A stretch of 64,000 nucleotides of DNA from Acinetobacter puyangensis (lineage in GTDB: Bacteria > Pseudomonadota > Gammaproteobacteria > Pseudomonadales > Moraxellaceae): the NCBI RefSeq assembly GCF_900096995.1, contig NZ_OANT01000005.1, positions 186,001-250,000 on the forward strand, written 5' to 3'. Positions 9,484 to 18,908 of this stretch are shown here, one piece after another. The position numbers and the translations under genes were made by a program. Below the pieces are notes generated by a model. It ran no database searches and was not told the DNA's origin. It worked only from the letters and a program-made list of their open reading frames with translations. The stretch's first letter is position 1; each line of letters begins with the position of its first letter.

Positions 9484-10803
9484 CTACCCACCAAATACTG
9501 CAAATTTAAATGCCCATAATCCGGCAATGATCCAGACCATATACGGAACCGTTGCTGCTTTACCTGTCAATAATTTGATCAGCGCATAACTGATAAAGCC
9601 CAAGGCAATACCATCTGCAATCGAATAGGTAAATGGCATAAAGATCATGGTTAAAAAAGCAGGAACCGCTTCGGTAATGTCATCCCAGTCAATGCCTGTT
9701 ACGCCATGAATCATCAGTACACCAACATATAGCAAGGCCGGTGCAGTGGCAAAAGCAGGAACACTTTGTGCTAGTGGAAACAAGAATAATGCCAAAATAA
9801 ACAGGACTGCCACCACCACCGCAGTTAAACCAGTACGACCACCTGCCGCAACCCCGGAAGCCGATTCGATATAAGGTGTAGTCGATGAAGTACCCAATGC
9901 CGCACCGGCAATAATTGCTGTAGAATCAGCCATCAATGCACGTTTTAAGCGTGGTAATTTGCCATCTTTTAATAAACCTGCGCGTTGTGATACACCAACC
10001 AATGTTCCGGTGCTGTCAAATAAATCGACCAAAAAGAAGACAAAGATTACGCCAATCATTGAGGCATTAAACAATCCCTGAAAATCCATCTGCAACAAGG
10101 TCGGCGCAATTGAAGGAATACTCCCCACCACACCCTGAAATTCATTATGGCCTAATACTGTTGATAAAATGGTGACCGCTAGAATACTGATGATAATTGC
10201 ACCACGAATCTGATAATGATGCATCACCACAATCAGTAAAAAACCTAGGCCAGCATACAATACCGAAGGTGAAGACAGTACGCCCATTTTTACTAGCGTT
10301 GCTTCATTTCCAACCACCACACCAGCCGATTTTAAAGCAATTAGTGCCAGAAAAAAGCCGATCCCGCCTGCAATGGATAATTTTAATGACATTGGAATGG
10401 CATTAATCATCGCCTCACGGAATTTAAACAGGCTTACGAATAAAAACACCAGTCCTGAAACAAACACAGCCGCCAAGGCAGTTTGCCACGGTACACCCAT
10501 ACCCATACACACGGAAAAGGTAAAATAGGCATTTAATCCCATGCCAGGTGCCAGTGCGATTGGATAATTCGCAACGATGCCCATCACCAAACAGCCAATT
10601 GCTGCGGCAATACAGGTTGCCACAAATACAGCACCCTGATCCATGCCAGTTAAAGACAGAATGCTTGGGTTAACAATGATGATGTAACACATCGCCAAAA
10701 ACGTGGTGAATCCTGCCAGAATTTCACGACGAACATTGGTATTATTTTGTTCGAGATGAAATACCCGTTGCAGCAATCCCTGTGATGAGTGTGTGTCTTG
10801 CAT
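9484..10803 (-). CDS. NCS2-family purine base permease (AzgA/PurP-like)
   Basis: 439 residues from the ATG at 10803, preceded by AGAGGA at 6 nt; a GTG at 10824 is in frame but lacks a site. About a dozen membrane spans. Family motifs are FTTFLAMCYIIIVNP near the N-terminus, APGMGLNAYFTFSV, and the DLFDSTGTLVGV segment that is typical of the adenine/guanine/hypoxanthine branch. It should import purine bases by proton symport across the inner membrane and feed the adenine deaminase encoded 84 nt downstream. The transcript leader carries a large hairpin close to the ribosome binding site. Exact base specificity cannot be read from the sequence. Confidence 0.9.
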   Translation of the reverse strand: MQDTHSSQGLLQRVFHLEQNNTNVRREILAGFTTFLAMCYIIIVNPSILSLTGMDQGAVFVATCIAAAIGCLVMGIVANYPIALAPGMGLNAYFTFSVCMGMGVPWQTALAAVFVSGLVFLFVSLFKFREAMINAIPMSLKLSIAGGIGFFLALIALKSAGVVVGNEATLVKMGVLSSPSVLYAGLGFLLIVVMHHYQIRGAIIISILAVTILSTVLGHNEFQGVVGSIPSIAPTLLQMDFQGLFNASMIGVIFVFFLVDLFDSTGTLVGVSQRAGLLKDGKLPRLKRALMADSTAIIAGAALGTSSTTPYIESASGVAAGGRTGLTAVVVAVLFILALFLFPLAQSVPAFATAPALLYVGVLMIHGVTGIDWDDITEAVPAFLTMIFMPFTYSIADGIALGFISYALIKLLTGKAATVPYMVWIIAGLWAFKFAVFGG

Positions 10804-10824
10804 GATGAATCCTCTTATGGACAC

Positions 10825-10878
10825 TTGTCTTGCAACATGAGAGCGATATCTCGAAAATTTTTAAGGTTGCATAGACAA
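10825..10878 (-). promoter_or_regulatory. Structured 5' leader hairpin of the purine permease
   Basis: TTGTCT-TGCAAC (10825-10836) pairs with GTTGCA-T-AGACAA (10866-10878), 12 bp with a one-base bulge, and an inner GAGA/TCTC helix lies within it. The hairpin sits about 11 nt upstream of the AGAGGA ribosome binding site. It does not match the conserved core of the classic purine riboswitch. It could be an attenuating structure or a protein-binding site. Confidence 0.5.
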
Positions 10879-11000
10879 ATATCGCACCAAATTAAATCAA
10901 TATTTGATCCTGACCTGAATTTTGTTAGCAATGTACATGCCATCATGTCCAAATGTGATCAAGTTTGATGCAATAATAGATACTAAAACGTGAATTTCAG

Positions 11001-11033
11001 AGAAAATAAAAGTCCCGACGACTGTCAGGACTT
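11001..11033 (-). terminator. Rho-independent terminator of the prmB-aroC unit
   Basis: On the minus strand AAGTCC-T-GAC-AGTC-GTC-G-GGACTT forms a stem with one internal mismatch, followed by a T-rich run, just after the aroC stop. Confidence 0.8.
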
Positions 11034-11046
11034 AAATTCAGATAAA

Positions 11047-12138
11047 TTATGGTGCAATCGCCTGAAATGGTGCGACAACGTCTGCATTTTGTGCACGGTG
11101 TCGTAAAAAGTGATCCATTAAGACCATTGCCAGCATCGCTTCGGCAATTGGCGTTGCACGAACACCCACACATGGATCATGCCGACCTTTAGTGATCACA
11201 TCGGTTGCTTCACCCTGTAAATTAATGGTTTTGCCTGCGGTGGTGATACTTGCTGTCGGTTTAAGTGCAATTGCCACACGAATATCCTGACCACTGGAAA
11301 TTCCGCCAAGAATCCCACCAGCATGATTGGCATTAAAACCTTCAGGTGCTAATTCATCGCGGGATTGATGACCAAACTGTCCTGCCACGGCAAAACCATC
11401 GCCAATCTCCACACCTTTGACTGCATTAATACTCATCATGGCATGTGCAATATCGGCATCCAGACGATCAAAAACCGGTTCACCCCAGCCAACAGGGACA
11501 TTTTCTGCCAAAATTTCTAATTTTGCACCACAACTGGTACCCTGTTCACGCAGTGCAGTAACCAATGCCTCAAAACGTGCGACTGCATCAACATCGCCAC
11601 AGAAGAACGGATTATTCGGTACTTCGCTCCAATCCAGTTTGGTGGCATATTCTGTTCCGATCTGAGTCACATGACCACGAATCAGAATACCAAATTTTTC
11701 TGCCAAATATTTTTTGGCAATCGCCCCTGCTGCAACCCGCATGGCAGTTTCACGCGCACTAGAACGTCCACCACCACGGTAATCACGAAAACCGTATTTT
11801 TGCGTATAGGTATAATCGGCATGACCTGGACGGAAAGTCTGGGCAATATTGCCATAATCCTTGGATTTCTGGTCGGTATTACGAATCAATAAACCAATTG
11901 GTGTCCCTGTGGTCTTGCCTTCAAATACACCAGAAATAATTTCGACCTGATCCGGCTCTTTGCGTTGTGTTGCAAATTTTGAGGTGCCGGGTTTACGGCG
12001 ATCCAGATCATGCTGTAAATCTGCTTCTGACAGTGCCAGACCCGGCGGCACACCATCAACGATTGCCATCAAGCCAGCGCCATGCGACTCACCACAGGTA
12101 GTGACACGGAATAATTGACCAATACTATTACCTGCCAT
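11047..12138 (-). CDS. aroC: Chorismate synthase
   Basis: 363 residues, the usual length. It opens [20 protein letters not shown], the family signature, followed by [51 protein letters not shown] and [15 protein letters not shown]. The enzyme uses reduced FMN to convert EPSP to chorismate, the last common step of aromatic amino acid, folate and ubiquinone precursor synthesis. It lies 51 nt after prmB on the same strand, a common arrangement, and is followed by a terminator. Confidence 0.97.
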   Translation of the reverse strand: MAGNSIGQLFRVTTCGESHGAGLMAIVDGVPPGLALSEADLQHDLDRRKPGTSKFATQRKEPDQVEIISGVFEGKTTGTPIGLLIRNTDQKSKDYGNIAQTFRPGHADYTYTQKYGFRDYRGGGRSSARETAMRVAAGAIAKKYLAEKFGILIRGHVTQIGTEYATKLDWSEVPNNPFFCGDVDAVARFEALVTALREQGTSCGAKLEILAENVPVGWGEPVFDRLDADIAHAMMSINAVKGVEIGDGFAVAGQFGHQSRDELAPEGFNANHAGGILGGISSGQDIRVAIALKPTASITTAGKTINLQGEATDVITKGRHDPCVGVRATPIAEAMLAMVLMDHFLRHRAQNADVVAPFQAIAP

Positions 12139-12189
12139 GTATTTTTACTCCTGATATTCCCACTTTTTCACAGAGGGTTAGGGGGATTT

Positions 12190-13197
12190 CTATTCGATCG
12201 CTTGCTGAAAAATCGCTTGATATTCTCGGCATTGTTGTGCAGTTAAGGCAAAAATACCCGAACCGCCATTTTGGAAAGTTAACCAGTGAAAATCAATTTT
12301 ATTAAAATTTTGTTTTAATGCCCATTCACTATTGCCTACTTCAATCACCAGTAAACCATCTTCACTGAGATAGTCTGCGGCAACCGCAAGCATTTTACGC
12401 ACCAGATCCAGACCGTCCTGTCCAGCGGCAAGTGCCAGTTCCGGCTCATGATGGAATTCTGCCGGTAAATCTGCCATGTCTTCGGCATCCACATAAGGCG
12501 GATTGGACACGATCAAATCATATTGACGTTCTGCCGGTACACGATCAAACAAATCCGATTCCAGTAAAGCTACCTGATATTGTTTGTTATGATGTTCAAC
12601 ATTAATGGCTGCCACTTCCAGTGCATCTTTGGAAATATCGGTGGCATCCACTGCGGCATCTGGATAAGCATATGCCAGTGCAATGGCAATACAACCCGAA
12701 CCTGTACACAAATCTAAAATACGTTCCGGAATTTTAGGATTGGCATTCGGTGGTAACTGATGAGTATCTTCATGCATTTGCCCAAGTTCATCAAGAAAAT
12801 AGGGCGCAAAACGTGACTGAATCAATTCTGCAATCGGTGAGCGAGGAATCAGCACACGCTCATCGACATAAAAAGGTTTAGCATCAAAATAAGATAAATT
12901 TAATAAATAAGAAGTTGGAATGCGTTCGTTAATCCGACGTGCCAGTAATTGTAAAAATTCTTGTTTTTCAGAAGCCAATAATTTGGCATCTAGAATTTCA
13001 GGATCGGCAGACCAGTCCAAAGAAAGTGTTTGCATCACCAGCGCCGAACTTTCCGCAAAAAAATCTTCTGTACCCTGCCCCAAATGTGCATCATATTGAC
13101 GTAAGGCACTGACACCAAAACGGATAAAATCCCGAATTGTACTCAGTTGATCGGCAGCTTCCTGTAAACTTTCTTGGCTAATCAATGGATGATCCAC
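12190..13197 (-). CDS. prmB: 50S ribosomal protein L3 glutamine methyltransferase
   Basis: About 335 residues. The AdoMet-binding motif LDLCTGSGCIAIALAYAYP and the catalytic NPPY motif (DLIVSNPPYVDAEDM) define the HemK/PrmB family. The N-terminal helical domain and position beside aroC indicate PrmB, which methylates Gln of ribosomal protein L3, rather than PrmC. A GTG at 13197, preceded by GGAG at 9 nt, is preferred; a TTG at 13212 would add five residues and would sit on the ribosome binding site itself. Confidence 0.92.
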   Translation of the reverse strand: MDHPLISQESLQEAADQLSTIRDFIRFGVSALRQYDAHLGQGTEDFFAESSALVMQTLSLDWSADPEILDAKLLASEKQEFLQLLARRINERIPTSYLLNLSYFDAKPFYVDERVLIPRSPIAELIQSRFAPYFLDELGQMHEDTHQLPPNANPKIPERILDLCTGSGCIAIALAYAYPDAAVDATDISKDALEVAAINVEHHNKQYQVALLESDLFDRVPAERQYDLIVSNPPYVDAEDMADLPAEFHHEPELALAAGQDGLDLVRKMLAVAADYLSEDGLLVIEVGNSEWALKQNFNKIDFHWLTFQNGGSGIFALTAQQCREYQAIFQQAIE

Positions 13198-13307
13198 GCA
13201 GAGACACTCCAACTATAGAAAAATAGCGTTATATTCTACTGTTTTTCTACACCTGATATAAGGTGACAGTGAAAATTAAGCGTAATATATCGCTCTAATA
13301 TGCTGTT

Positions 13308-13979
13308 TTATTCTTCATCAGACAGTGCAGAATAAAATTTCACACCTAATTTAATTCGATCCCGACCATTTGACATACGCCAGCGATTGGTGTCCCTTAA
13401 AGAATAGACACAACCACAATATTCCTGCTGATAAAATTCCTCACGTTTTGAAATTTCAATCATTCGATTGGCACCACCACTTTTGCGCCAGTTATAGTCC
13501 CAATACATTAGCTCTGGGTAATGCGAGGCCGCACGAATACCACAATCGTTGATCTGTTGCATATTTTTCCAGCGTGAAATTCCCAGTGAACTAGAAATTA
13601 CGGGAAAACCATGTTCATGCGCATACAGTGCAGTACGTTCAAAGCGCATATCAAAACACATGGTACAACGAATGCCTTTTTCAGGTTCATTTTCCATGCC
13701 TCTGGCACGTTCAAACCAATTGTCGGTATCATAGTCACAGTCAATAAAAGGAATTTGATGCTTTTCGGCAAAACGAATATTTTCGTCCTTGCGAATTAAA
13801 TATTCTTTGACAGGATGGATATTCGGATTATAAAAGAAAATACTAAAATCAATGCCTGATTCAATCAGTGTCTCCATCACTTCACCAGAACAAGGCGCAC
13901 AGCAAGAATGTAACAACAACTTTTGCGCACCATCGGGTAAAGTCAGTTTTTCACGATTTTTTGTTTTAGCCAAGATCAT
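13308..13979 (-). CDS. queH: Epoxyqueuosine reductase QueH
   Basis: About 223 residues. The Cys motifs of QueH are all visible: [13 protein letters not shown] near the N-terminus, RCTMCFDMR mid-protein and [13 protein letters not shown] near the C-terminus, which together bind a 4Fe-4S cluster and a second metal. The enzyme reduces epoxyqueuosine to queuosine in the wobble base of tRNA (GUN anticodons). It is a non-homologous replacement for QueG. GAGG lies just before the ATG at 13979; an upstream in-frame ATG at 13997 has no ribosome binding site. Confidence 0.93.
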   Translation of the reverse strand: MILAKTKNREKLTLPDGAQKLLLHSCCAPCSGEVMETLIESGIDFSIFFYNPNIHPVKEYLIRKDENIRFAEKHQIPFIDCDYDTDNWFERARGMENEPEKGIRCTMCFDMRFERTALYAHEHGFPVISSSLGISRWKNMQQINDCGIRAASHYPELMYWDYNWRKSGGANRMIEISKREEFYQQEYCGCVYSLRDTNRWRMSNGRDRIKLGVKFYSALSDEE

Positions 13980-14435
13980 ATACCTCAATTTCTGCATTTT
14001 TTATCATAAAAGAATTTTATGCATATGAAGCTGAATTTTTTTATCGTCATCATGAAAATAAATCATTAAGCCATTCATACATCAATCATTAACGATCCAT
14101 TCATCTATGCCCTTTATACGCAAGATCAAATGTAATCGACTGAGCATGCAGTCAATTCACACAATGGTAAATTGGATTCGATCACACTGTATTGGCATCT
14201 TATCTGTTAACACCTCAAGCATTGATATTGTTAGTATGGGACTAAAGTTCAAGGGTGTAAATATTTATCATGATATTGATAACCATGAAGTTAAAAATGC
14301 TTACAATAGCCAATGCACCGCAATACCGACCACTCATGCTTTTTATCTGAACCTACTATTTTTATACGCAAACCATTGCCAGTTTAGTGTACACTTCTGC
14401 ATTGCATGTTTCTCAATTTTCAGGATTTTGCATTT
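13980..14435. other. Divergent intergenic region, no gene seen
   Basis: About 450 nt between queH (minus) and the ABC1 kinase (plus). One open frame (14107-14460) runs through it but has no ribosome binding site and no recognisable protein features, so it is not called. The promoters of both flanking genes should lie here, but no clear -35/-10 pair stood out. Confidence 0.5.
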
Positions 14436-15812
14436 ATGTCAGATCAAAATGACAAATTAGACAATCTCAAAACATCAGCTTTTGACCGTCGTTTATCTAT
14501 CGCAAAAGCATCACTGCTGGCAGGTACACGCTGGGCAACTGCCAATGCTACCAGTATGTTTTCCAGTGAAACTGAAAAAGAGAAAATACGTAAACAGGCA
14601 ATGACTGAACAAGCCAATTATCTGGTACAGGAGATTGGCAAGCTCAAAGGTTCAGTGGTCAAAATCGGACAAATGATGGCACTGTATGGTGAACATTTTT
14701 TACCTGTAGAAATTACCACTGCTTTGAATACGCTTAATGATAAAACCGTTGCCTTATCTTGGTCTGCGATTGAACCCCATCTGCGTAGCCAATTAGGCAG
14801 CAAACTTGATGAATTAAATGTTGATCGTGAACCAATCGGGACAGCATCACTGGCACAAGTGCATCGTGCCACGCGTAAATCCGATGGTCTGGAACTGGTC
14901 TTAAAAATACAATATCCCGGTGTTGCAGAAGCCATTGACTCCGATATGAGCTTGTTTCGCAGCATGCTGAAACTTACTCGTATGGTGCCGCAAACCCGTG
15001 AGTTTGATGAATGGTACGAAGAAGTCCGCAGCATGATGCATCGTGAAGTCGATTATGATATGGAAGCCTCGACCACCAAACGTTTTGCCGAACGCCTGGC
15101 CAAAGATGATCGCTACATCGTGCCGCATATTGTCGATGATTATAGTAATGATCGCATTTTGTGTATGACCTTTGAACGTGGTGTTCCGATCAACAGCCCT
15201 GCCATGTTGACACTGCCTCAAGCACGTCGTAATGCACTGGGTGAAGCATCTCTTGATATTGCAGTACGTGAATTGTTCGAATGGGGCGAAATGCAGACCG
15301 ATCCGAACTTTGGTAATTATCTGGTTCGTCTGGGTAATGGTGCCGATATTAAAGACAAAATTGTATTATTAGATTTTGGCGCCATTCGTCAGTTTGATGA
15401 TCATCTGCTAAGTGTCGCACGTCACCTGATTATTGCCGGATATCATCACGATAAAGCACAGATGGTGGCAGCCATGACCGGTTATCATTTCTTTGATTCC
15501 ATTCCGGCATCAATCAAACCAGATATGGCAGAAGTATTTTTGCTGGCAACAGAAGCCTTTAGCACACCGCAAAACAATCCTCAAATGCCGGCAGGTTTAA
15601 TGGATGCAGAACATCGTTATGATTGGAAAAAAAGCCAGTTGCATAGTCGGGTCATTCAACAAGCCAGTAAATCTATGGCATCACGTTATTTTTCCGTACC
15701 ACCAAAAGAATTTATGTTTATTAGCCGTAAATTTATTGGTGCCTATACTTTTATGACCGTAATTGATGCCAAGACCAATATCCGAGATATGGTAACGCCA
15801 TTTTTAAAATAA
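14436..15812 (+). CDS. ABC1/UbiB-like atypical protein kinase
   Basis: 458 residues from the ATG at 14436 (AGGA at about -13). The ABC1 (ADCK) family markers are present: the KxGQ motif in GSVVKIGQMMALYGE, the Ala-rich loop in EPIGTASLAQVHRAT, the Lys in VLKIQYPGV, the catalytic-loop region MQTDPNFGNYL and the DFG-like LLDFGAIRQF. The family includes UbiB, which supports ubiquinone synthesis as an ATPase, but this protein lacks the C-terminal membrane helices of UbiB. A role in lipid or quinone homeostasis is likely; the precise role is unknown. A perfect CACGTGCA hairpin (15835-15856) follows the stop. Confidence 0.86.
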   Translation: MSDQNDKLDNLKTSAFDRRLSIAKASLLAGTRWATANATSMFSSETEKEKIRKQAMTEQANYLVQEIGKLKGSVVKIGQMMALYGEHFLPVEITTALNTLNDKTVALSWSAIEPHLRSQLGSKLDELNVDREPIGTASLAQVHRATRKSDGLELVLKIQYPGVAEAIDSDMSLFRSMLKLTRMVPQTREFDEWYEEVRSMMHREVDYDMEASTTKRFAERLAKDDRYIVPHIVDDYSNDRILCMTFERGVPINSPAMLTLPQARRNALGEASLDIAVRELFEWGEMQTDPNFGNYLVRLGNGADIKDKIVLLDFGAIRQFDDHLLSVARHLIIAGYHHDKAQMVAAMTGYHFFDSIPASIKPDMAEVFLLATEAFSTPQNNPQMPAGLMDAEHRYDWKKSQLHSRVIQQASKSMASRYFSVPPKEFMFISRKFIGAYTFMTVIDAKTNIRDMVTPFLK

Positions 15813-16110
15813 ATGTCCTGCACAGGATAGATCACACGTGCATTTCTTTGCACGTGCCTAAATCAATACTGAATACTTCGGATTACACGGTCAGTTAAAT
15901 ACTTACCGTGTCAATTTAGCCAACTCAATGCTTTTTCAGAAAATAAATAACATTAAATTTTCAATATAAATTAATACTTTAATAAGATTTAAACTTTAAG
16001 CAAAAATGTCAGAAAAACTTTTCGCAATAGTCACGGATGCGATAGTTTTTTTTCATACTTATGCCAAGATAAAAACAAAGATCAATCAAATTTTCACTCA
16101 GGGATTGCAC

Positions 16111-17421
16111 ATGAGTCATATGATAAATAAAGTCCAAGGTTTAGGATTAGCCGTATTAACAAAACTGGCCTCCAGCAATGTACTTGATCAACTACGATTA
16201 CGTAAATTCATCGAACGCTCACTGTATCAGGGTTCAAAAACCAGTTTTGGTGCCCTTTCCAAAAGTCAGAAATTATTAAAAAGCACGCAGCGACAAAATA
16301 AACCGTCAGACAGTAAACAACGGCTCAATCCACAATCCAAAAATTTATTTGATTTGGGATTAACCGAAGAACAGGCCATGTTACGTGAAGCCTTACAAGG
16401 TTTTGCCTCGGAAGTGATCTATCCTGCCGCTGCTCAAGCGGATAATGCTGCAAAATTTCCTGCCCAATTGTGGACTCAAGCACAGGAACTAGGGTTAAAT
16501 TTTTATGCCTTGCCCGAATCGTATGGTGGTGTAGCAGCAGAACAAAGTGTGGTAAGCAATGTACTGATTGCCGAAGATCTGGCACGTGGTGATTATAGTC
16601 TTGCCGCAGGATTACTCAGCACTTTTAGTGTCGTCAATGCCATTACCCGTTGGGGCAATATTGAAATTCAAAGCAAATATTTAACTGCCTTTGCCGAAGA
16701 GAGTGAGATTCGAGCCAGCATCGCCAGTCTGGAAGCAACCCCGGCATTTAATCCCCTACAACTCAAAACCAAAGCCAGCCAACTTGATCATGGCTATGAA
16801 ATTACCGGCGAGAAAACCTTGGTGATTCAGGGAGAATCTGCCGACCTATTACTGGTCACTGCCGATTTAAATGGCAAGCCGGAAGTCTTTATTGTCGAAC
16901 CCGATCAGAGTATTGCCAGTAAACCAACGCCGGCAATGGGCTTAAAAGCTGCCGAAACCGTCACACTGCGTTTTAATCAAACACCGGCACAGCGTTTGGG
17001 CGATGATGATTTTAATTATCAGGAATTTCTGGATCTCGGTAATCTGATGTGGTGTGCCATGGCTGTTGGGACAGCCGAGGCAGTCAAAGCCTATTGTATT
17101 GAGTATGCCAATCAACGCATTGCCTTTGGCGAGCCGATTTCGCACCGGCAAAGTGTAGCATTTATGATCGCAGATATGGCCATCGAAATTGATGCCATGC
17201 GTATGCTGGTCTGGAATGCAGCAAGTCTTGCCGAAGCAGGACAGAATTTTCATCGAGAGGCTTATCTGGCACGTTTACTCTGCGCAGAAAAATCAATGAA
17301 AATCGGTACTGATGGCGTCCAGATATTAGGTGGACATGGCTTTACCAAGGAACATCCGGTGGAACGCTGGTATCGTGATTTACGTGCAACCGCCATTATG
17401 CAATCAGGTTTACATGCCTAA
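16111..17421 (+). CDS. Acyl-CoA dehydrogenase-like protein lacking the catalytic-Glu segment (first of a pair)
   Basis: 436 residues from the ATG at 16111, which has AGGGA at 7 nt; an upstream frame to 16006 lacks a site. About 90 N-terminal residues are basic and unlike the family. From about residue 90 (LTEEQAMLREALQGFASE) it follows the ACAD fold through EPISHRQSVAFMIADMAIEI and ILGGHGFTKEHPVERWYRDL. The protein then ends at RATAIMQSGLHA. The usual final helix with the catalytic Glu in a YEGT-type motif is absent. Only 15 nt separate it from a second, complete ACAD, so it may be a non-catalytic partner in a heteromer, as seen in some two-gene ACADs. Substrate unknown. Confidence 0.85.
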   Translation: MSHMINKVQGLGLAVLTKLASSNVLDQLRLRKFIERSLYQGSKTSFGALSKSQKLLKSTQRQNKPSDSKQRLNPQSKNLFDLGLTEEQAMLREALQGFASEVIYPAAAQADNAAKFPAQLWTQAQELGLNFYALPESYGGVAAEQSVVSNVLIAEDLARGDYSLAAGLLSTFSVVNAITRWGNIEIQSKYLTAFAEESEIRASIASLEATPAFNPLQLKTKASQLDHGYEITGEKTLVIQGESADLLLVTADLNGKPEVFIVEPDQSIASKPTPAMGLKAAETVTLRFNQTPAQRLGDDDFNYQEFLDLGNLMWCAMAVGTAEAVKAYCIEYANQRIAFGEPISHRQSVAFMIADMAIEIDAMRMLVWNAASLAEAGQNFHREAYLARLLCAEKSMKIGTDGVQILGGHGFTKEHPVERWYRDLRATAIMQSGLHA

Positions 17422-17436
17422 TTCTGGAGAATAACA

Positions 17437-18642
17437 ATGAATTTACAAAATCCGAAAAAGTTTAAAATGCTGATTGATCAGGCGCATGAAGTAGCATTAA
17501 ACGTATTACGACCAATTTCACGTAAATATGACAAAGCCGAACATGCTTACCCAAAAGAACTAGATATGCTGTCTGCACTGGTCGATGGTATGAATGAAGG
17601 CGGCGAAGGCATGAATGCCGGTGCTGCCGGTGCAGGTAAACGTAGCGATACGGCAAATGAAGGCAATCGCAATGGTACCAATCTATCCACTGCACTGAGT
17701 ATCATCGAAATGTGCTATGGCGATACCGGATTGCTATTATCCATGCCACGTCAGGGATTAGGCAACTCGGCCATTGCAGCAGTTGCCAATGATGAGCAGC
17801 TGCAACGCTTTAAGGACACATGGGCAGCTATGGCCATTACCGAGCCGAATTGCGGTTCAGACTCTGCGGCGATCCGTACCAACGCTACAAAAGATGGTGA
17901 TGACTACATTCTTAACGGTGAGAAAATTTTTGTTACCTCAGGTGAACGTGCCGATAGTGTTGTGGTCTGGGCAACATTGGATCGCAATGCAGGACGTGCA
18001 GCAATTAAATCTTTCGTGGTATCTAAAGGCACGCCCGGCATGACGGTAGAACGCCTTGAACATAAATTGGGCATCAAAGCGTCTGATACTGCTTCTATTC
18101 GTTTTATTGATTGCCGTGTACCCGCTGCAAACTTATTGGGGAATGCAGAAGTCGATGTGGCTAAAGGTTTTGCCGGTGTTATGGAGACATTTGATAATAC
18201 CCGTCCACTGGTCGCGGCAATGGCAATTGGCTGTGCTAAGGCATCACTAGAACGAATCAAGGAAATTTTCCATGATCAACTGGAAGACGACTATACAACG
18301 CCTTACTTACAGACCTCAAATATAGCTGCTCAAATCTATCATATGGAAGCAGAATGGGAAGCTGCACGTCTATTAACCTTAAAAGCCTGCTGGATGGCAG
18401 ACAATAAAAAACCTAATTCCAAAGAAGCATCGATTGCCAAAGCCAAAGCTGGACGTATTGGCAATGCAATTACATTGAAATGTGTCGAGCTGGCTGCCAG
18501 TGTCGGCTACAACGAAGATGAATTATTAGAAAAATGGGCTAGAGATTCCAAAATCCTGGATATTTTTGAAGGTACACAGCAAATTCAGCAATTGATTATT
18601 GCACGTCGGGAACTGGGAAAATCCTCCAGTGAATTAAAATAA
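17437..18642 (+). CDS. Acyl-CoA dehydrogenase (second of a pair, catalytic)
   Basis: 401 residues. ACAD signatures are AITEPNCGSDSAAIRTNA (FAD/substrate loop), GEKIFVTSGERAD, and LDIFEGTQQIQQLI with the catalytic Glu in FEGT. It should oxidise an acyl-CoA to the trans-2-enoyl-CoA using FAD, passing electrons to ETF. The N-terminal part carries a Gly-rich insertion (GGEGMNAGAAGAGKRSDT), unusual for the family. GGAG precedes the ATG, and the gene follows the incomplete ACAD by 15 nt, so the two are surely co-transcribed; a strong terminator follows. Chain-length specificity is not evident. Confidence 0.92.
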   Translation: MNLQNPKKFKMLIDQAHEVALNVLRPISRKYDKAEHAYPKELDMLSALVDGMNEGGEGMNAGAAGAGKRSDTANEGNRNGTNLSTALSIIEMCYGDTGLLLSMPRQGLGNSAIAAVANDEQLQRFKDTWAAMAITEPNCGSDSAAIRTNATKDGDDYILNGEKIFVTSGERADSVVVWATLDRNAGRAAIKSFVVSKGTPGMTVERLEHKLGIKASDTASIRFIDCRVPAANLLGNAEVDVAKGFAGVMETFDNTRPLVAAMAIGCAKASLERIKEIFHDQLEDDYTTPYLQTSNIAAQIYHMEAEWEAARLLTLKACWMADNKKPNSKEASIAKAKAGRIGNAITLKCVELAASVGYNEDELLEKWARDSKILDIFEGTQQIQQLIIARRELGKSSSELK

Positions 18643-18667
18643 CCGATATTTATCCTAATGATACCAG

Positions 18668-18696
18668 TTGCCAGATATTATTTCTGGCAATTTTTT
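18668..18696 (+). terminator. Rho-independent terminator after the acyl-CoA dehydrogenase pair
   Basis: TTGCCAGA (18668-18675) pairs with TCTGGCAA (18683-18690) and is followed by six T. Confidence 0.9.
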
Positions 18697-18908
18697 GTCA
18701 GTCAGAAAACCCGTTTGCATCCAAATTACGTATCTTCACAAAACGCAACTGATTAAACCATGTACAACCTCAACAAAAAAATGTTAAAAATTAAATTAAT
18801 AAATTCATTTTCTCAATAAATACCGTTCAAAAATTTTTTAAAGTTCGATTCATTACGCTGTGTTCCATATCCCTTGCTGGGATCAGGATTTTCTGGGAGT
18901 AAGTGTAT

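Noticed and set aside
10825-11000. Classic purine riboswitch upstream of the permease
   Set aside because: The conserved loop and junction sequences of that family are not present; only a simple bulged hairpin is seen.
14107-14460. 117-residue frame upstream of the ABC1 kinase
   Set aside because: No ribosome binding site, no family features, and it overlaps the kinase start in another frame.
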